The notes under the pieces were generated by a model that searched no databases, was not told the DNA's origin, and saw only the letters and a program-made list of their open reading frames with translations. Source: Notospermus geniculatus (taxonomy: Eukaryota > Nemertea > Pilidiophora > Heteronemertea > Lineidae). Taken from it: a DNA stretch of 64,000 bases. Made by a program: the position numbers and the translations under genes. Of the stretch, positions 1 to 12,400 are shown in pieces (within the stretch, counting starts at the first letter, position 1; every line of letters begins with the position of its first letter). Location: positions 38,034-102,033 of the forward strand of contig NMRB01002319.1 of assembly GCA_002633025.1 (NCBI GenBank), written 5' to 3'.

Positions 1-1
1 A

Positions 2-412
2 GGGTCAAGGTCCCAAAGTTTTGATTTAGGGAAAAAGGGTATTGACTCTGAAGCTGTGGCAAAAAAATCTAAACTAAAACGTAGGGTTAGTTTTAATGAG
101 GACTCCATACAGACTAAGAAACGGGAACCAGTTCTAGCACGTCAGATAAGTCTGACTGGAGATTTTCAGGAATTTGGTTTCATGGACGAGCCAGAAAAGG
201 ATGCTCAGGACTGTGATGAGACCTGCAGGAGGTCAGTCCACGGACTTGATGACAATGACCTTGAACTACTTGACGGACGTCCACGGTCTTCCTCAGATAG
301 CGTTGTGAAGGATTTACATCGTAAAACCAAAGGAGATTGTAAAAACATACTTGCCAAACTTCGGGAGAATGATCAGGATGTTGCCGGTGGTCCTGACATG
401 GCAGCCAGTGAC
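2..412 (+). CDS. SVIL: Supervillin coding exon A (5' partial, long isoform)
   Basis: This frame is open from the left edge and ends in GAC followed by the donor GTAAGT at 413, phase 0. A pyrimidine-rich AG at 28-29 could also be its true acceptor, giving a start at 30. The peptide is hydrophilic and Ser/Asp/Lys-rich, as in supervillin N-termini. It contains KRRVSF at 77-94, a canonical RVxF-type protein phosphatase 1 docking motif whose serine is also in a basophilic kinase context, and a second similar site [10 protein letters not shown]. The next phase-compatible coding start is 14875, or an internal acceptor at 9216-9217 within the exon at 9038. That it belongs to the same gene is inferred from strand, phase and composition. 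Confidence 0.7.
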
Positions 413-3400
413 GTAAGTTTTTATTGTTGTTTTTTTCTAATTTACGTGTTGTCAAATCTACTTCACCTACATGACTATGATGGGCACCCTTTTAATTAGA
501 GAGTTTCTGCTATCCCGGATCCAGGATTGAGATCGGGATAGAGTAACACCCCATCATCAGAAAATGAGGTGACGTCATCGTTGTTTGCATGAACAAGATC
601 GATCCCGTTGTCGGCTTCAGAGATAAATTGTCTGTCATAAATGTCAAACGACATAAGGTTCACTTCAATGAGGAACCCGCATGACTGCAGATGGCGCAGT
701 CAGTATAAGACCCGAATGACGTACTGACGTCACTTTTTTCGCTGTTGACGTCATGTCGTCAAAAGCATGTGTACATTTTTCTACACAATTTTCCATGGAA
801 ATTTCCCCAAAAGACGTTGTCAGTATTGGCATCCTGTGGCATTTCTGACGAAACAGAGCAGTGATATATGGCCAACTTTGAACATGAAATGGGGCAGTGT
901 AATTTAATCAAAATTGAACCAAAGAGAGTGGTTTATTTTGGGGCAAGAAGTAAATGGAAATACTGTTAGAAAATAGGACTTCCGGGTCTTACACTGACAG
1001 CGCCACGTCGTGGCGTAGTTCTGCGGGTTCCTCATTTCACTTCCTTAACCTCTTCAAACTTGAGAATCGTGCTGCCAGACATTGGATTCAGTATATGTAG
1101 ATCATGTACAAACCATAAACAGTAAATATTCCATGGCAATCTGCCTGTATTTTGATGAGAATTTTCCAGTATGAGTTTCGCTGTTCGAATGAGGGAGGCA
1201 ACTTGCAATGTGCGACGTCATGACGTAGGGGTTCATGCAGGATAGCAAAATCAGAAACACATCATCGAAACATGTCATTCAGATTGAGAATGGGCAACAA
1301 TGTCAGCACTATCCCAATCTCGATCTCAGAACCGGGATAGCAGAAACTCTCTATTAACGGTAGTTTACTGGAAGAGATGGCCTTCAACTTCTTAGGGCTT
1401 TATACTTTACCTACTCACCTACTCACCTGGAAGAGGTACCATGGTCACGTGCACCACACGACAGTCTCAACATTGCTATCCAATGTTTGTTCGACCTTTG
1501 CTGGTTGACCTGCAGCCAGTAGTGTTTGTGATATATTTGGCTTCACCGTTGGACACTTATACTGACCTTACCCTAAACCTACAACCTGCATTTACCAACA
1601 TGCGACATTACAAGAAACAAGATGCAAGAAAGTGTGTGCCTATACCGGTAGGGTAGTCCACGTACTTGTACTGTACATGCACATGTAGTTCAATTGAAAC
1701 TACCCTACTACTGCCATCTACATGTATTGTTTACAATTGGTACCAGACAGTTGATGTCACTTTCCTGCAGCAGTAAAGAATGGAAAACATTGGTGTAGAA
1801 AAGCTGGGGGCACGGAACTTCAAGATACAACTCTTTCTAACCTGGCAATAAGTTAGAGGGCTACTTCCCTGAGATTCAAGGAGTGTGTGTTTCTGTTCTA
1901 GATGATGATAATCTTGTCAGTATTAGGTGGGGTATTATCCATGGGGTCAGAATAGAACAGCGGAAGTTATTCTCTTAGAACCATGACACCCCTTGTACCT
2001 CATCAGCTTCACGTCTGCAGGGTTCCCCAAAGGGTTTGAAACAGACCGGGCACTGGTGACGTCACACGGTTACTGATATCGGAAGCCGCTGCTGCACACG
2101 CGTCCTCGGGGGAAGGGGGGTGGCTGTGGCCTCCCCCAGAAAAATTTGAAATCTAGAAGCCCTGAAATGCGATTTCAATGCATTTCGGAATGCAGATCTA
2201 GCTCCTGTCGGTGCTTGCAAAACCTCAGTGTTATTTAAAGTGAATAATTTTGACCGGGCGGTGATTTTTTTTGACCGGTCGGCAGATTTTTAGACCGGGC
2301 GCTGAGATCAATCCTGTGTTTTAGAACGGGCGCCACACCCATTCTGTTAACTGTGGTGGAGAACCCTGCGTCTATCTGCAGTCTTCAGGGGTTACTCAGA
2401 TTATTTGCCCATAATTGACTCTGAATAACATTTTCTCTCTCGTCACCCATTTTGAATGGGTTTATTTTAAACCTGCTGCCACCACCACATTTGACATGTA
2501 ATCCAACTTTAATTACGGCACACAATGGATTGCATTTTAGAGACTTTCAAAAACGGTGGGGGCAGGAGTTTGAATTATGTAATAGTTCATGAATATAGCT
2601 CCCTTCTCTTGTATTTTGGTAAAAAAAGGACACTTTGGAACCCAAACTTCCGGGCCACTTTAGTCGCAATAGCAGCAAAGAAAACAGTGCATCAATTCAA
2701 CAGCAGCTGTGAGTTCACATAAACATGTTGTACAGTCTTCGACAAAAGTTTATGTCCACCTGATACCTTGAATATTTCAAATAATACTGGGCCAATTTTA
2801 ACACGGTTTGTTCCACATGAAAGTATATCTTGTTGGTCATATTTCTACATCAAAATTTTGGGTATTTGGAAATATCATAATTATGTAATACATGTAGCTC
2901 ACCAGAAAAAAACACCAAAAATCAAATTTATGTAATTTTTTGTGACTTTTGTTGCAGTTTTGATAGAGTGGAACATTCTTAGAATTTGGGGCTTTGGTTT
3001 CATCAAAATATGTTGAATGGTTGCTGAGATATTTGAGATTATCATAATTTTGATAATTTGAGATTTTCCTGCTATTCAGGAAATTTTGATGCCATTAGAT
3101 AAAGCTAACCTCAGAATTGGGTTTACAAAATTTTAGGACTATTTGCGATACACTTTCATGTGGAACAAACCGTGTTAAAAATTGGCCCAGTAGCCTATTA
3201 TTTGAAATATTCAAGGTATCAGGTGGAGATAAACTTTTGTCAAAGACTGTACATGTACTTTATCGTTCTCCTTAGAATATCAGTTCTTACAAAAACACTC
3301 ACTCTCAAGACTCCCGACCTGATTTCTGCATGTTTTGGATACAAAAACCATTATTGATCAAACACAAACACCTGGTCGAACTTCCCCAGTCCTTAACGGA

Positions 3401-6400
3401 GGAGAGCGAGGCATTTCACTTCGATCTAATTCGAGGTAAATAATGACTCAGCGCCACGACAATAGGCAGTCAAGAGGGTTGTCGGCAGCTCATGAGAGTC
3501 ATTTCGCTTTACAAAAGTTTCACAGCATAACATGCTCTAACATCATGCTGTCATGACTGTGGATATAACCTATCAATGACGTTTTGGTGGGGCAGAATGA
3601 TTGCCTTTACAAGGTGGGATGGTGTTGTCAGAAGTTGTAACTGATAGGCTACCTGATGGATAGGATTCCATTCACAAATCTTTGCTTTGGTGATTCTATT
3701 GGATATTCTGTTATTTGGACCATTTTCCATCTTTATCCTGTTTGATGAGGATTATAATAATTTTCGTGGACTACTGCAAGGCATTTGATTCAGAAAATAA
3801 CACGTCACTTCATGAAAACTGTGGTTGTCTTCGGACTTTGTTAGGATATTCTGCAGTGTTTTTTTTTCTCTTTCTATGAAATATTTTGACTATTTTGGAC
3901 TGTTCTGTCGAGAAATTGGGTCATATGAATAAAGACTAGTAAATGCTTTTACTTCAATTTTGCAATAAAAATGCATTTGGCAATGCTGTACAAATCTGTA
4001 GTAAAAGCATTTGCTAGTCTTTATTCTGATGCACTCCTTCCAAAGATGCAATAAGAAAAACGAGGAAAGTTCTTGAGTACGGGATGGACTATTGTTTTTA
4101 CAGGATTTTTTTTGTTCAGCTGATTTTATGGTCCATTGGATGAGATAGGACTGGCCTAAAAGACTGGCTTCCTGAAAATAAGAATCTCCTCTTAATCCTT
4201 AAAGATAATATATCACGGATATTTTCGCGGGCCACGAAAATCATTGTTTATTTACATTTTGTTTGTTTATTTCTCGTTTTTCTTTGTCTTATGAGTAATT
4301 TGTTGGTGGCGTGCCCCTCTAGAAATTCTTTTGATACTGAAAACATTCAATTTGGTGGGTTGGCATGTCCCAAAAGTCCAAAATAACATAATGTAAACAT
4401 CAATGTTTACAAACATTAAACGTAAACAATGAAGTCGTGATATATTATCTTTAATCAATCAGAAATAATCCCTTTACCTGAGTACATCCCCTAAAATTGA
4501 CATAGCGGCCTAATTCACAGAGGCCTGTTTGGCAGGTTTTGGTTATTTGAAGTTTAGGAGGTCGTCCAGGGCCTCGAAATTTCAAAGTATTGGACAATTT
4601 CGAAGTATTGGAAGAGATTGCTCTCTTGAGATCTTGATCTGACAGACCTGACTGGGTCATTTATTGGATAGGCCTACTCTACTCAGGGAATGTTTCCTGG
4701 TGAACAAGATATGCACACAGATGACGGTCGTTTTCAAACTTGTCAGGATTAATTCTTAAGGGTTTTAAAACAAGTTGTATCTATTTGAACATCTTTAAAG
4801 TATGATTTCTTGCAGTTGATACGGACCTTTAAAAATTGTGTCATCCTCATTCAACACTAGCAAGGTTTTGCAAGTCTGATGAAACACGAAGTATGCAATA
4901 CGAAAATTCAACTTCATTTCCTGAACCTAATGTATTTCTGGAGATGGTTGCTACCACAAATGTCCCTGCTGCCGGTGTGTCTTTTAGCATATCATGTAAG
5001 ACCGAGAGAGTTATGGTGCATCTTGAATGTTTAAACTTCCACTTCATATCTACGAAGTCGATACGAAAGATAAATTTCAAAGTTTAATATACACTGTAAC
5101 TCTACGTCATACCCTAAAAGCAGGCGATATTTGTGGTACCAACCATCAACTGAAATACATTACGTCATGGAAATGAAGTCCAATTTCGTATTTCGTACTT
5201 CGTGTTTCAACAGATTTGCAAAACCTCACTAGACAATTTGTTTTGACAGGTTGGACATGATATTTGACTTAAGTAGTTAATTCAGGAAGTCCTAAACACT
5301 TTCTTATTCAATGGATAAGTGTACTTGGAACAGGATTGATAAACTCTGACCTCTTGACTCATAGATGTTTCCTTTCGCGGTTAGATCTCAGAATTGTTGT
5401 TTTGAGATCAGTTCATTCAGATATTCACTCAAGGATTAGATAAATTTCATATGTTGTCAGGATGTCGTATCGTCTAGTCCATAGAAGATGGATACCAAAT
5501 CTGGTGAGTTTGATTTTTTTCCTACCAGTATTAGGATCATCAGGTGCATGTCGAGGGGGGGGTTCCAGGGGATCCGGACCCCCTCGCGCAGGTCAAAAAT
5601 TTTTTTTACCCGTATCACTTCCATCAAGCATAAATTACAGGGAGAGGGGCAAGTAGGTGAAGGGTCTAGCGGGTTTTCGAAACTTCGGACCCCTATTCTG
5701 ATATAGTTGTAGTACCTGCTATAGTTCTGTTATAAGTAAGCCCATCAGGTATCCGTTGTTGGGTGTGGCCGATGCAACCAGGTTCACTCAGTTCAAGGCT
5801 GAAATGCTGGGAAATGGCATCTTTGGTGTGCGGATTTTGCAAAATTTCCTACGCAGGGGACCCCCTCGCTCTACCCCAGGTGAGCACATGGTCCATGGAC
5901 CATTTCATTCAGTAACATCCGACGGGTTCACCTACATGTAGACCGCTTCACTTACATGTATGATGGAGAAGTTCTAATCGTACTGTTATCAGTGATGTCA
6001 TGAACATTTAATTTCCTTACAATTGAACTCATCCTTGTCATGGTCCACACACTCTGTCAGTTTTCACATTCTAACAAAAGAATTACAAAGTCTTTTCTCC
6101 AAATTCACATGACTTTTATCTCACGGTCACTGTCAACTGTCTATAGCAGGAATAGCAATTCAGAAATAGCAATTAGTGCTTAATCATGACACAGGAAACA
6201 TGAACCAAGCCAAAGTACAACTCCCCCTTACTATTCATTTGTGACAAGCGAATGGGATGTAAAAATATTCCAAAAGGATGGTTGAATGTACATCCTTGCC
6301 CCATTAATACAGGGTGGCCCAAAAAAATGCAGAGTCATACTTGGCATTTAGACCCAGCGCCCACAACTGCTCGTTGCGATGGAGGGGGAGTCTTTCTAGA

Positions 6401-9400
6401 AGGAAGAAGACACCAAGATATCCTGATTCAGTCCGGTGGTTAGCTCCAGATCTTATTTTGTAAAACAGAGTCGCGGGCCTACTCGTTCTCAATTTGCAGT
6501 CCGCCAGAATTTGATAAACCATATACACTCAAAACTTCAGCCCAAATTCAGAGGTACATGTACCAAGTACTACATGTACATGTACATGTACATGTATATC
6601 CTACTACAAAAATTGTACTTTGATGCTAGCCGCAATGCAAATGCTGCAATACAAACTCCATCAGCTGGTGAAATAAATAATTGAAGCAAGGCTGTCCTTT
6701 CCTTTGTAGATATGGTATTGATCTATTTTTACCTCGTGCACATGTAATGTACAGAGGGCTTACAAACAAACGGTTAGATTTTCATTTGAATTGCATTAAC
6801 TGTGTGACTAAGCCTGTGCAGTAGGTTTCACTTCAGGACTGTGGGCAGGATAAACATGGTGAGGATTTGACAGTGCCGATTTCAACATGTAATATACTGT
6901 GGGCTACAAACGGTTAGATTTTCATTTGAATTGCATTTTAAAACCGGTGTGACTAAGCTTGTGCAGTAGGTTTCACTTTCAGGACTGTGGGCGGATAAAC
7001 ATGGTGAGGATTTGACAGTGTCGATTTCGAGTGTGTTGTTTATTTTGGGAAATATACATGTAGGATTACCAGTAAACTCATCTTTGATCAATACATTACC
7101 TGGATACTATGGTTGGTACATGTACTCTCTGTGGAGTTGGATAGTCTCTGAAACCTGATAGAATTGGCTCATAATCTTCTCAACTAATCCCTGTATGCCA
7201 GCAACATCAGCCTCTCTGATAGGCCTAGTCAGTTACGCTCTCGCACACAGCAGTAACTTGTATGGGGTTTCACTGTGAACTGGTGAATATGGTCCCCTAC
7301 AGAGTACCTCCAGCCATTATGTAAGAGAGGTAGGCAGTCATACGTACATCTGATACATAGTGCGAAACGACGCTCCCGAGTGTAAAAAAAATGAGGTTGT
7401 GTACAAATGCACTACAAGGGTGCTGTACAAAGTGGGTTTGTTTACACCCGGGAGCTCGTTTCGCACTCTGTCCATTCCCTTCGTAATGAGGACATCGCCA
7501 CTTCTCCATGGAAAGATGTCGCTGCGACCGTATCAGGCCTTTTCATTGTCTTCAGGACGTCATCTCCGTGGCAATACGAGATGCGAGCATGAAGCCACAA
7601 CCATCACGGCAGTGTGATGTTGACGTTCCGTACAACGTCACAGTGGAAAAGTGGATACGGTCGCAGCGCCACCCCGATGATAGAAACAAAATGGCTACAA
7701 CCCCATTCTTCTGTTAGGAAGTAGAGGTGTATGGGCCTACCTTCAGGCAAGAGGATGAAGCATTACATTGCTTCTGTTAGCGTTCCCTACAAAGATGTTC
7801 AGTCGACTTAACCTGAGGACATCTTGCCTTCTGAGAATGATCTTTGGTATTTTTTTTCGAGGTGGAGTCCCAATAGCATGACAGCCTGCATCAATTACTT
7901 AATTGTGTTGAAGTAATTTTCTTGTGTTCTCTCAGTATTCGCTTCTGTTTAGTTACGTTTTGTGCAATTCTATTCCAGCTCCAATGTTGAAACTTTCAAG
8001 AAAGCTAGATACCGGTACAAAAAAGGTTCAAATTGTTAATAGAAGCAGCTGATTTGTTTTGGCGAAGTCTGATTCTAATATAGAAGGAAATTAAAAAACA
8101 ATAATCAGGAGGAAGGGGCTTGATGCCGTGAATCAGTCAAGAATTTGATGATAAAAAAACGTTGGCATCTTTTTTCCTGGTGTTGCACCAGGTAAACTTT
8201 CCTCTTGGATGTTCTGGGACATCCTCGACTGGCAGTGAAATGTGGCTCACGTCGAGCGATTCCCGAGGCCTCCATTTACCCACTTGGGCATTTTTCTTGC
8301 CAACAATCTAGTGACAGCCTGTCTTCGATACCACTGCTGGTGACAGGCTGCAGTTTTTTGGGGGACTTCCAACAACAGGCTGCCGTCTTGTTTCCCAGCC
8401 GCTGTCTATGACACAGCAGCAGGTTACAGAATGGTTAAGGCCAATTTGCACGATATGATATTTTCATTCGATTGTCGGATCAGACATACATGTATGATGG
8501 TACGTCCAAATCGGTTCATGTAAACTGCATTACGACAAAAATTTATGGCATTTACGACGTCAGGTGCACAAGACGGATGTTCTTTCTTCTCCCAATATCA
8601 GTCGAAGGACGCATGAACTCGACCAATCAGGTGGCTGCATTGAGGTCATGTGCTTTACGCATTTGATGAAGAATGAGGCTCTCTGATTGACGGATGCATA
8701 AATCGGACTGTATACATAACTTGTGATCTGACAGAATCGTACGACAAAATCCCATACAAGTCGCATCTTGTAAATTGTACTTTATGGGCCACCACACTGA
8801 GCCAGTTCTCAGTACGTCCTTGAAAATGTTGCCGAACGGGCTCAAACTGTGTGCGAACGGAGTGGACATCGTGGCAACTTTTTACACTCTTTTTACGAAC
8901 TTCATGGACGGGCTCGGACGGGAAGAGTGCTCCAGAACTTCGAGACATTATTTGGCTAACGTTACACGTTCTGGCCTGTTTTGAGATTTTTTAGGACGGT
9001 GCAGGATGTTTTGAGAACTACTTAATTTTTGTGAACAATGGGTTGCATTCAATCCAGCAAAAGCAGCGACGAATATAAACTAAAGGATGATGGGAAGAAC
9101 GACTCATACGTGAGTTACGCATCTGATTGGTGGGAAAATGCTGATGAGAGAAAGAAATCTGGATCTTTGACAAGTTATGATGAGTTTAAGGCCGAGAAAA
9201 AAGGTGACACCGTCCAGAAGAAAAGACACGATGACATAGTGTCAAGCAGACCGGCAAATTTCTCGTCGAAATTCCTCCCCAAATCTCGAGGCAGTGGTGT
9301 TGTACCAGTAAGAGATGAGGGAGCAAAGAGCAGGTTAGGATGTATCTACCATGTCAGTTTGGAGTCTGAAATTGACTATAAAAAACTTGTTGATGAAAAA

Positions 9401-12400
9401 GCAAGAGATAGTAAGAAGCTGCAACGTTGTGAAAATGCTGATTCGAGCAGTTTGGAATCGCTCAGTTCTGTTACAAGTGTGAAAAATGCGATCAAAATTT
9501 ATGAGGATAATGTTGCGAAATTAAAAAGCAGTGAAACGCAGCATAGTCACGAAGAAAAACGAAATATGAATGAATTGAAGAAAACCGCTTCGAGTTACAA
9601 ATCACCTATAACTTCAAAGAGAGAAAAGAAATTCTCAAGCAGGTTCCAAAGGGTAGGCCTAATTTGTAAATTATTCTATTTGGTGTTGGTTTGCTTCCTT
9701 TTCTTTAGTTTGGGGTATTTGGTTGTATTCTGTTCAGGCTTCACTGAAACTTTGCATTATAAGCTGCCTAATATAGGTTAGGCATTATCTCATCCCCAGA
9801 ATGTCTATCATGTTAGGCATTTTGCCTAATATTCCTTATGCCCGTTGTACACGGTAGGATTTTTTTGTACTAAAAATTATAAATGAGGCTCATGAAGGGT
9901 GATTTCGGTCATAGGCTACCGATTGCATTGCTGAAAGGCATTGTGAACACCCATTTAGGCCCCATTTATAATTTTTAGTACAAGAAAATCCTACCGTGTA
10001 CAACGGGCATTAGGCATGCCTATTCATTGGGCATTTTGCCCAATCCCTATGCCTAAGGCATTGCCTAAGGAACATTAGGCAAAATGCCTTAACATGATAG
10101 ACATCTGAGATAATGCCTAACCTATGTTAGGCAGCTTACCTCACATATACTTCCAAGGCTTTCAGTTTGGGTATTTGCGTCTTCTCTCAACATTATCGAG
10201 TATGCGATGCCAGTGAATTTAGGTGTGTGATGCCAAGGTTTTGTCAGGATGTCATAGAGCAGTACATGTACTCCAGTGTTGGCCTATTTGTGAAGTAAGG
10301 TTCAGTTTTGATTGAACTTCTACTTGTTAATAGCTTGATAATTGGCATCTTTCTGAGCCTATATTTAGGGTAAATGAAGTGTTTTATCAGAACGATTTGG
10401 GGATTGTGGTCAGCTTTGTCTTTATTTGGTTATGGACATTTTCTTAATCATTATTTGTGGAAAATATAATTGGTGATTGAGGTTTTCCTATTTATTTATT
10501 ATGAAGTAAGGAAAATGATTGATACCAACCCTATTTTTCCCCACCACAGTTCGGTAGGTGTTAGGGTTCGGTAGGCGGTAGGCATTTTGAAAACTGGTGT
10601 CACTTGACAGAGATGACACCAAGCTAACCAATGTGAAAATGGGATTTTCCATTTCATTTCTGTATTCCATGTCTTAGAGCTGGACAGCAAAGTAGTTCAC
10701 AGAATTTGGGGGTGAACTCTGGCTAGATTTCCCACATATCAGATACCTATCGAAAATTTCTATTCTCTGATGCAGTTGGGGTTTCTAGTCCTGCCTACCA
10801 CCAATGGCGAGTGCCTAATCGTGGGAACCAATCAGAACACCTGTTACTCACTAAGGAGTAGAATGATTGGCTGATGGAAAGGTCATTGTTCGGGTCAGTC
10901 TTATATCTTACACAGAGAATACACGTCCCACGATTAGGCACTCGACAGGCCTCCTACTGGTCAAACGTTTTCTTGAGCCTGTCACTCTGTCATATGAGGG
11001 AATTCTGCCATTGAAGCTCAACCATCATGAATAGCAAACGTTCAATTGTTTGTCTTCCAGCTGTGAACGCCACATCTGGTAATAAAGCAATAACTTTCGT
11101 TGTCCTTTTCCGAGATATAGGCCTATTATTCGTGGGCATAGTGTTGGGCGTATGATGAATCCGTTATTCTTACAGTGCTGCTACCTGGGAAGTGTGAACA
11201 CTTTTCCATGAATTTATCTATTTCTGCGCCAAATATGGGCCTACCACTGTATGAGGCCCAAAACTTTAGCCACAGAAGGGTCCAATTTGTCATCAGTCAT
11301 AAAGTCCGGCCACATCTAACTACGACCCAATGGAATGCGGAATTAGTTATGAAATTGATACACTGTAGTTGGATTTTCTACGGACCTTTGATCACACGCG
11401 GCTCTTGAATAACCGGTCCACAGGGCGAACATTCGGGTATCAAACAGAAATGGTTGACAGGCATGATTAAAAACCGCAAGGACGGTAGAAGTTCAGATGA
11501 CATAATCCTGTTCACTGAAAGGTATCCGTTATATAGAGGTCCCTTAATTATAGGCCTACAACATTGTTTTATGCAAGGGCTTAATGTCCACAATGGTTAT
11601 TATCATTATGCTATATAATTAACCTAGACTGGCACAGATTGTGTCAGACAAACATATAGATTTAATATGCAATGCAATACGGATATCACTCATTCAATGC
11701 ATTGGCCTAGTATTATCATGGAGATATTTTGTGAACTATCGCCAGCAATTATCTGGGATTTCCACCACTAGGCAACAAACTTTATATCTAATCAACACGG
11801 ATATTTTAATATTTCCCCGTGAGAAAAATTACCGTCCACGATAAATTTTCCCAATTCATTGGATTTTGTCGAAGGTTTGTACTGTTATTTCCATATCTAG
11901 GCCTACATGTATGCACACAGTTCCATTGATGCTAGGCCTATACGTTATAGTATACAATAGACCTATATCTAATACACTCCCTGTATTGATTTAAGTCTGG
12001 CTGACATATAGAACTGTGGTCTGTTTTCATACAGTATTGATAGCTCATTCATTGTTTAAAGTGGCTGTCTGTATATATGAACTTTTTAGAAACGTTTACA
12101 CCACAATGTTCTGTTATTGAACATGAATTTCGCCAAATTTTTCCTCACTTCAGCAGGCCCCTCTTGAGAGTACCACTTTGGAGTACTGGCCTGGAGTTGC
12201 TGTTGGTCTTTTGTATATTGGTGCTAAAAAAGTTGCTTCGGCCAAAAACCTGAGGCAGAATGTGCGTTTTGAGAGCTACAAACATGTTACTCCTGAAAAA
12301 TTTACATGAAATGGTCTAATGTATGAAGATTTATTGAAGACAAACATAAATATATAGTAATGTAAAACGTGTGTCACCTAATCCCAGGGATGGAGCTGGC

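Noticed and set aside
6300-6330. Mariner-like end (ACAGGGTGGCCCAAAAAAA)
   Set aside because: Only one end is visible and no inverted partner or transposase could be found, so no element was called.
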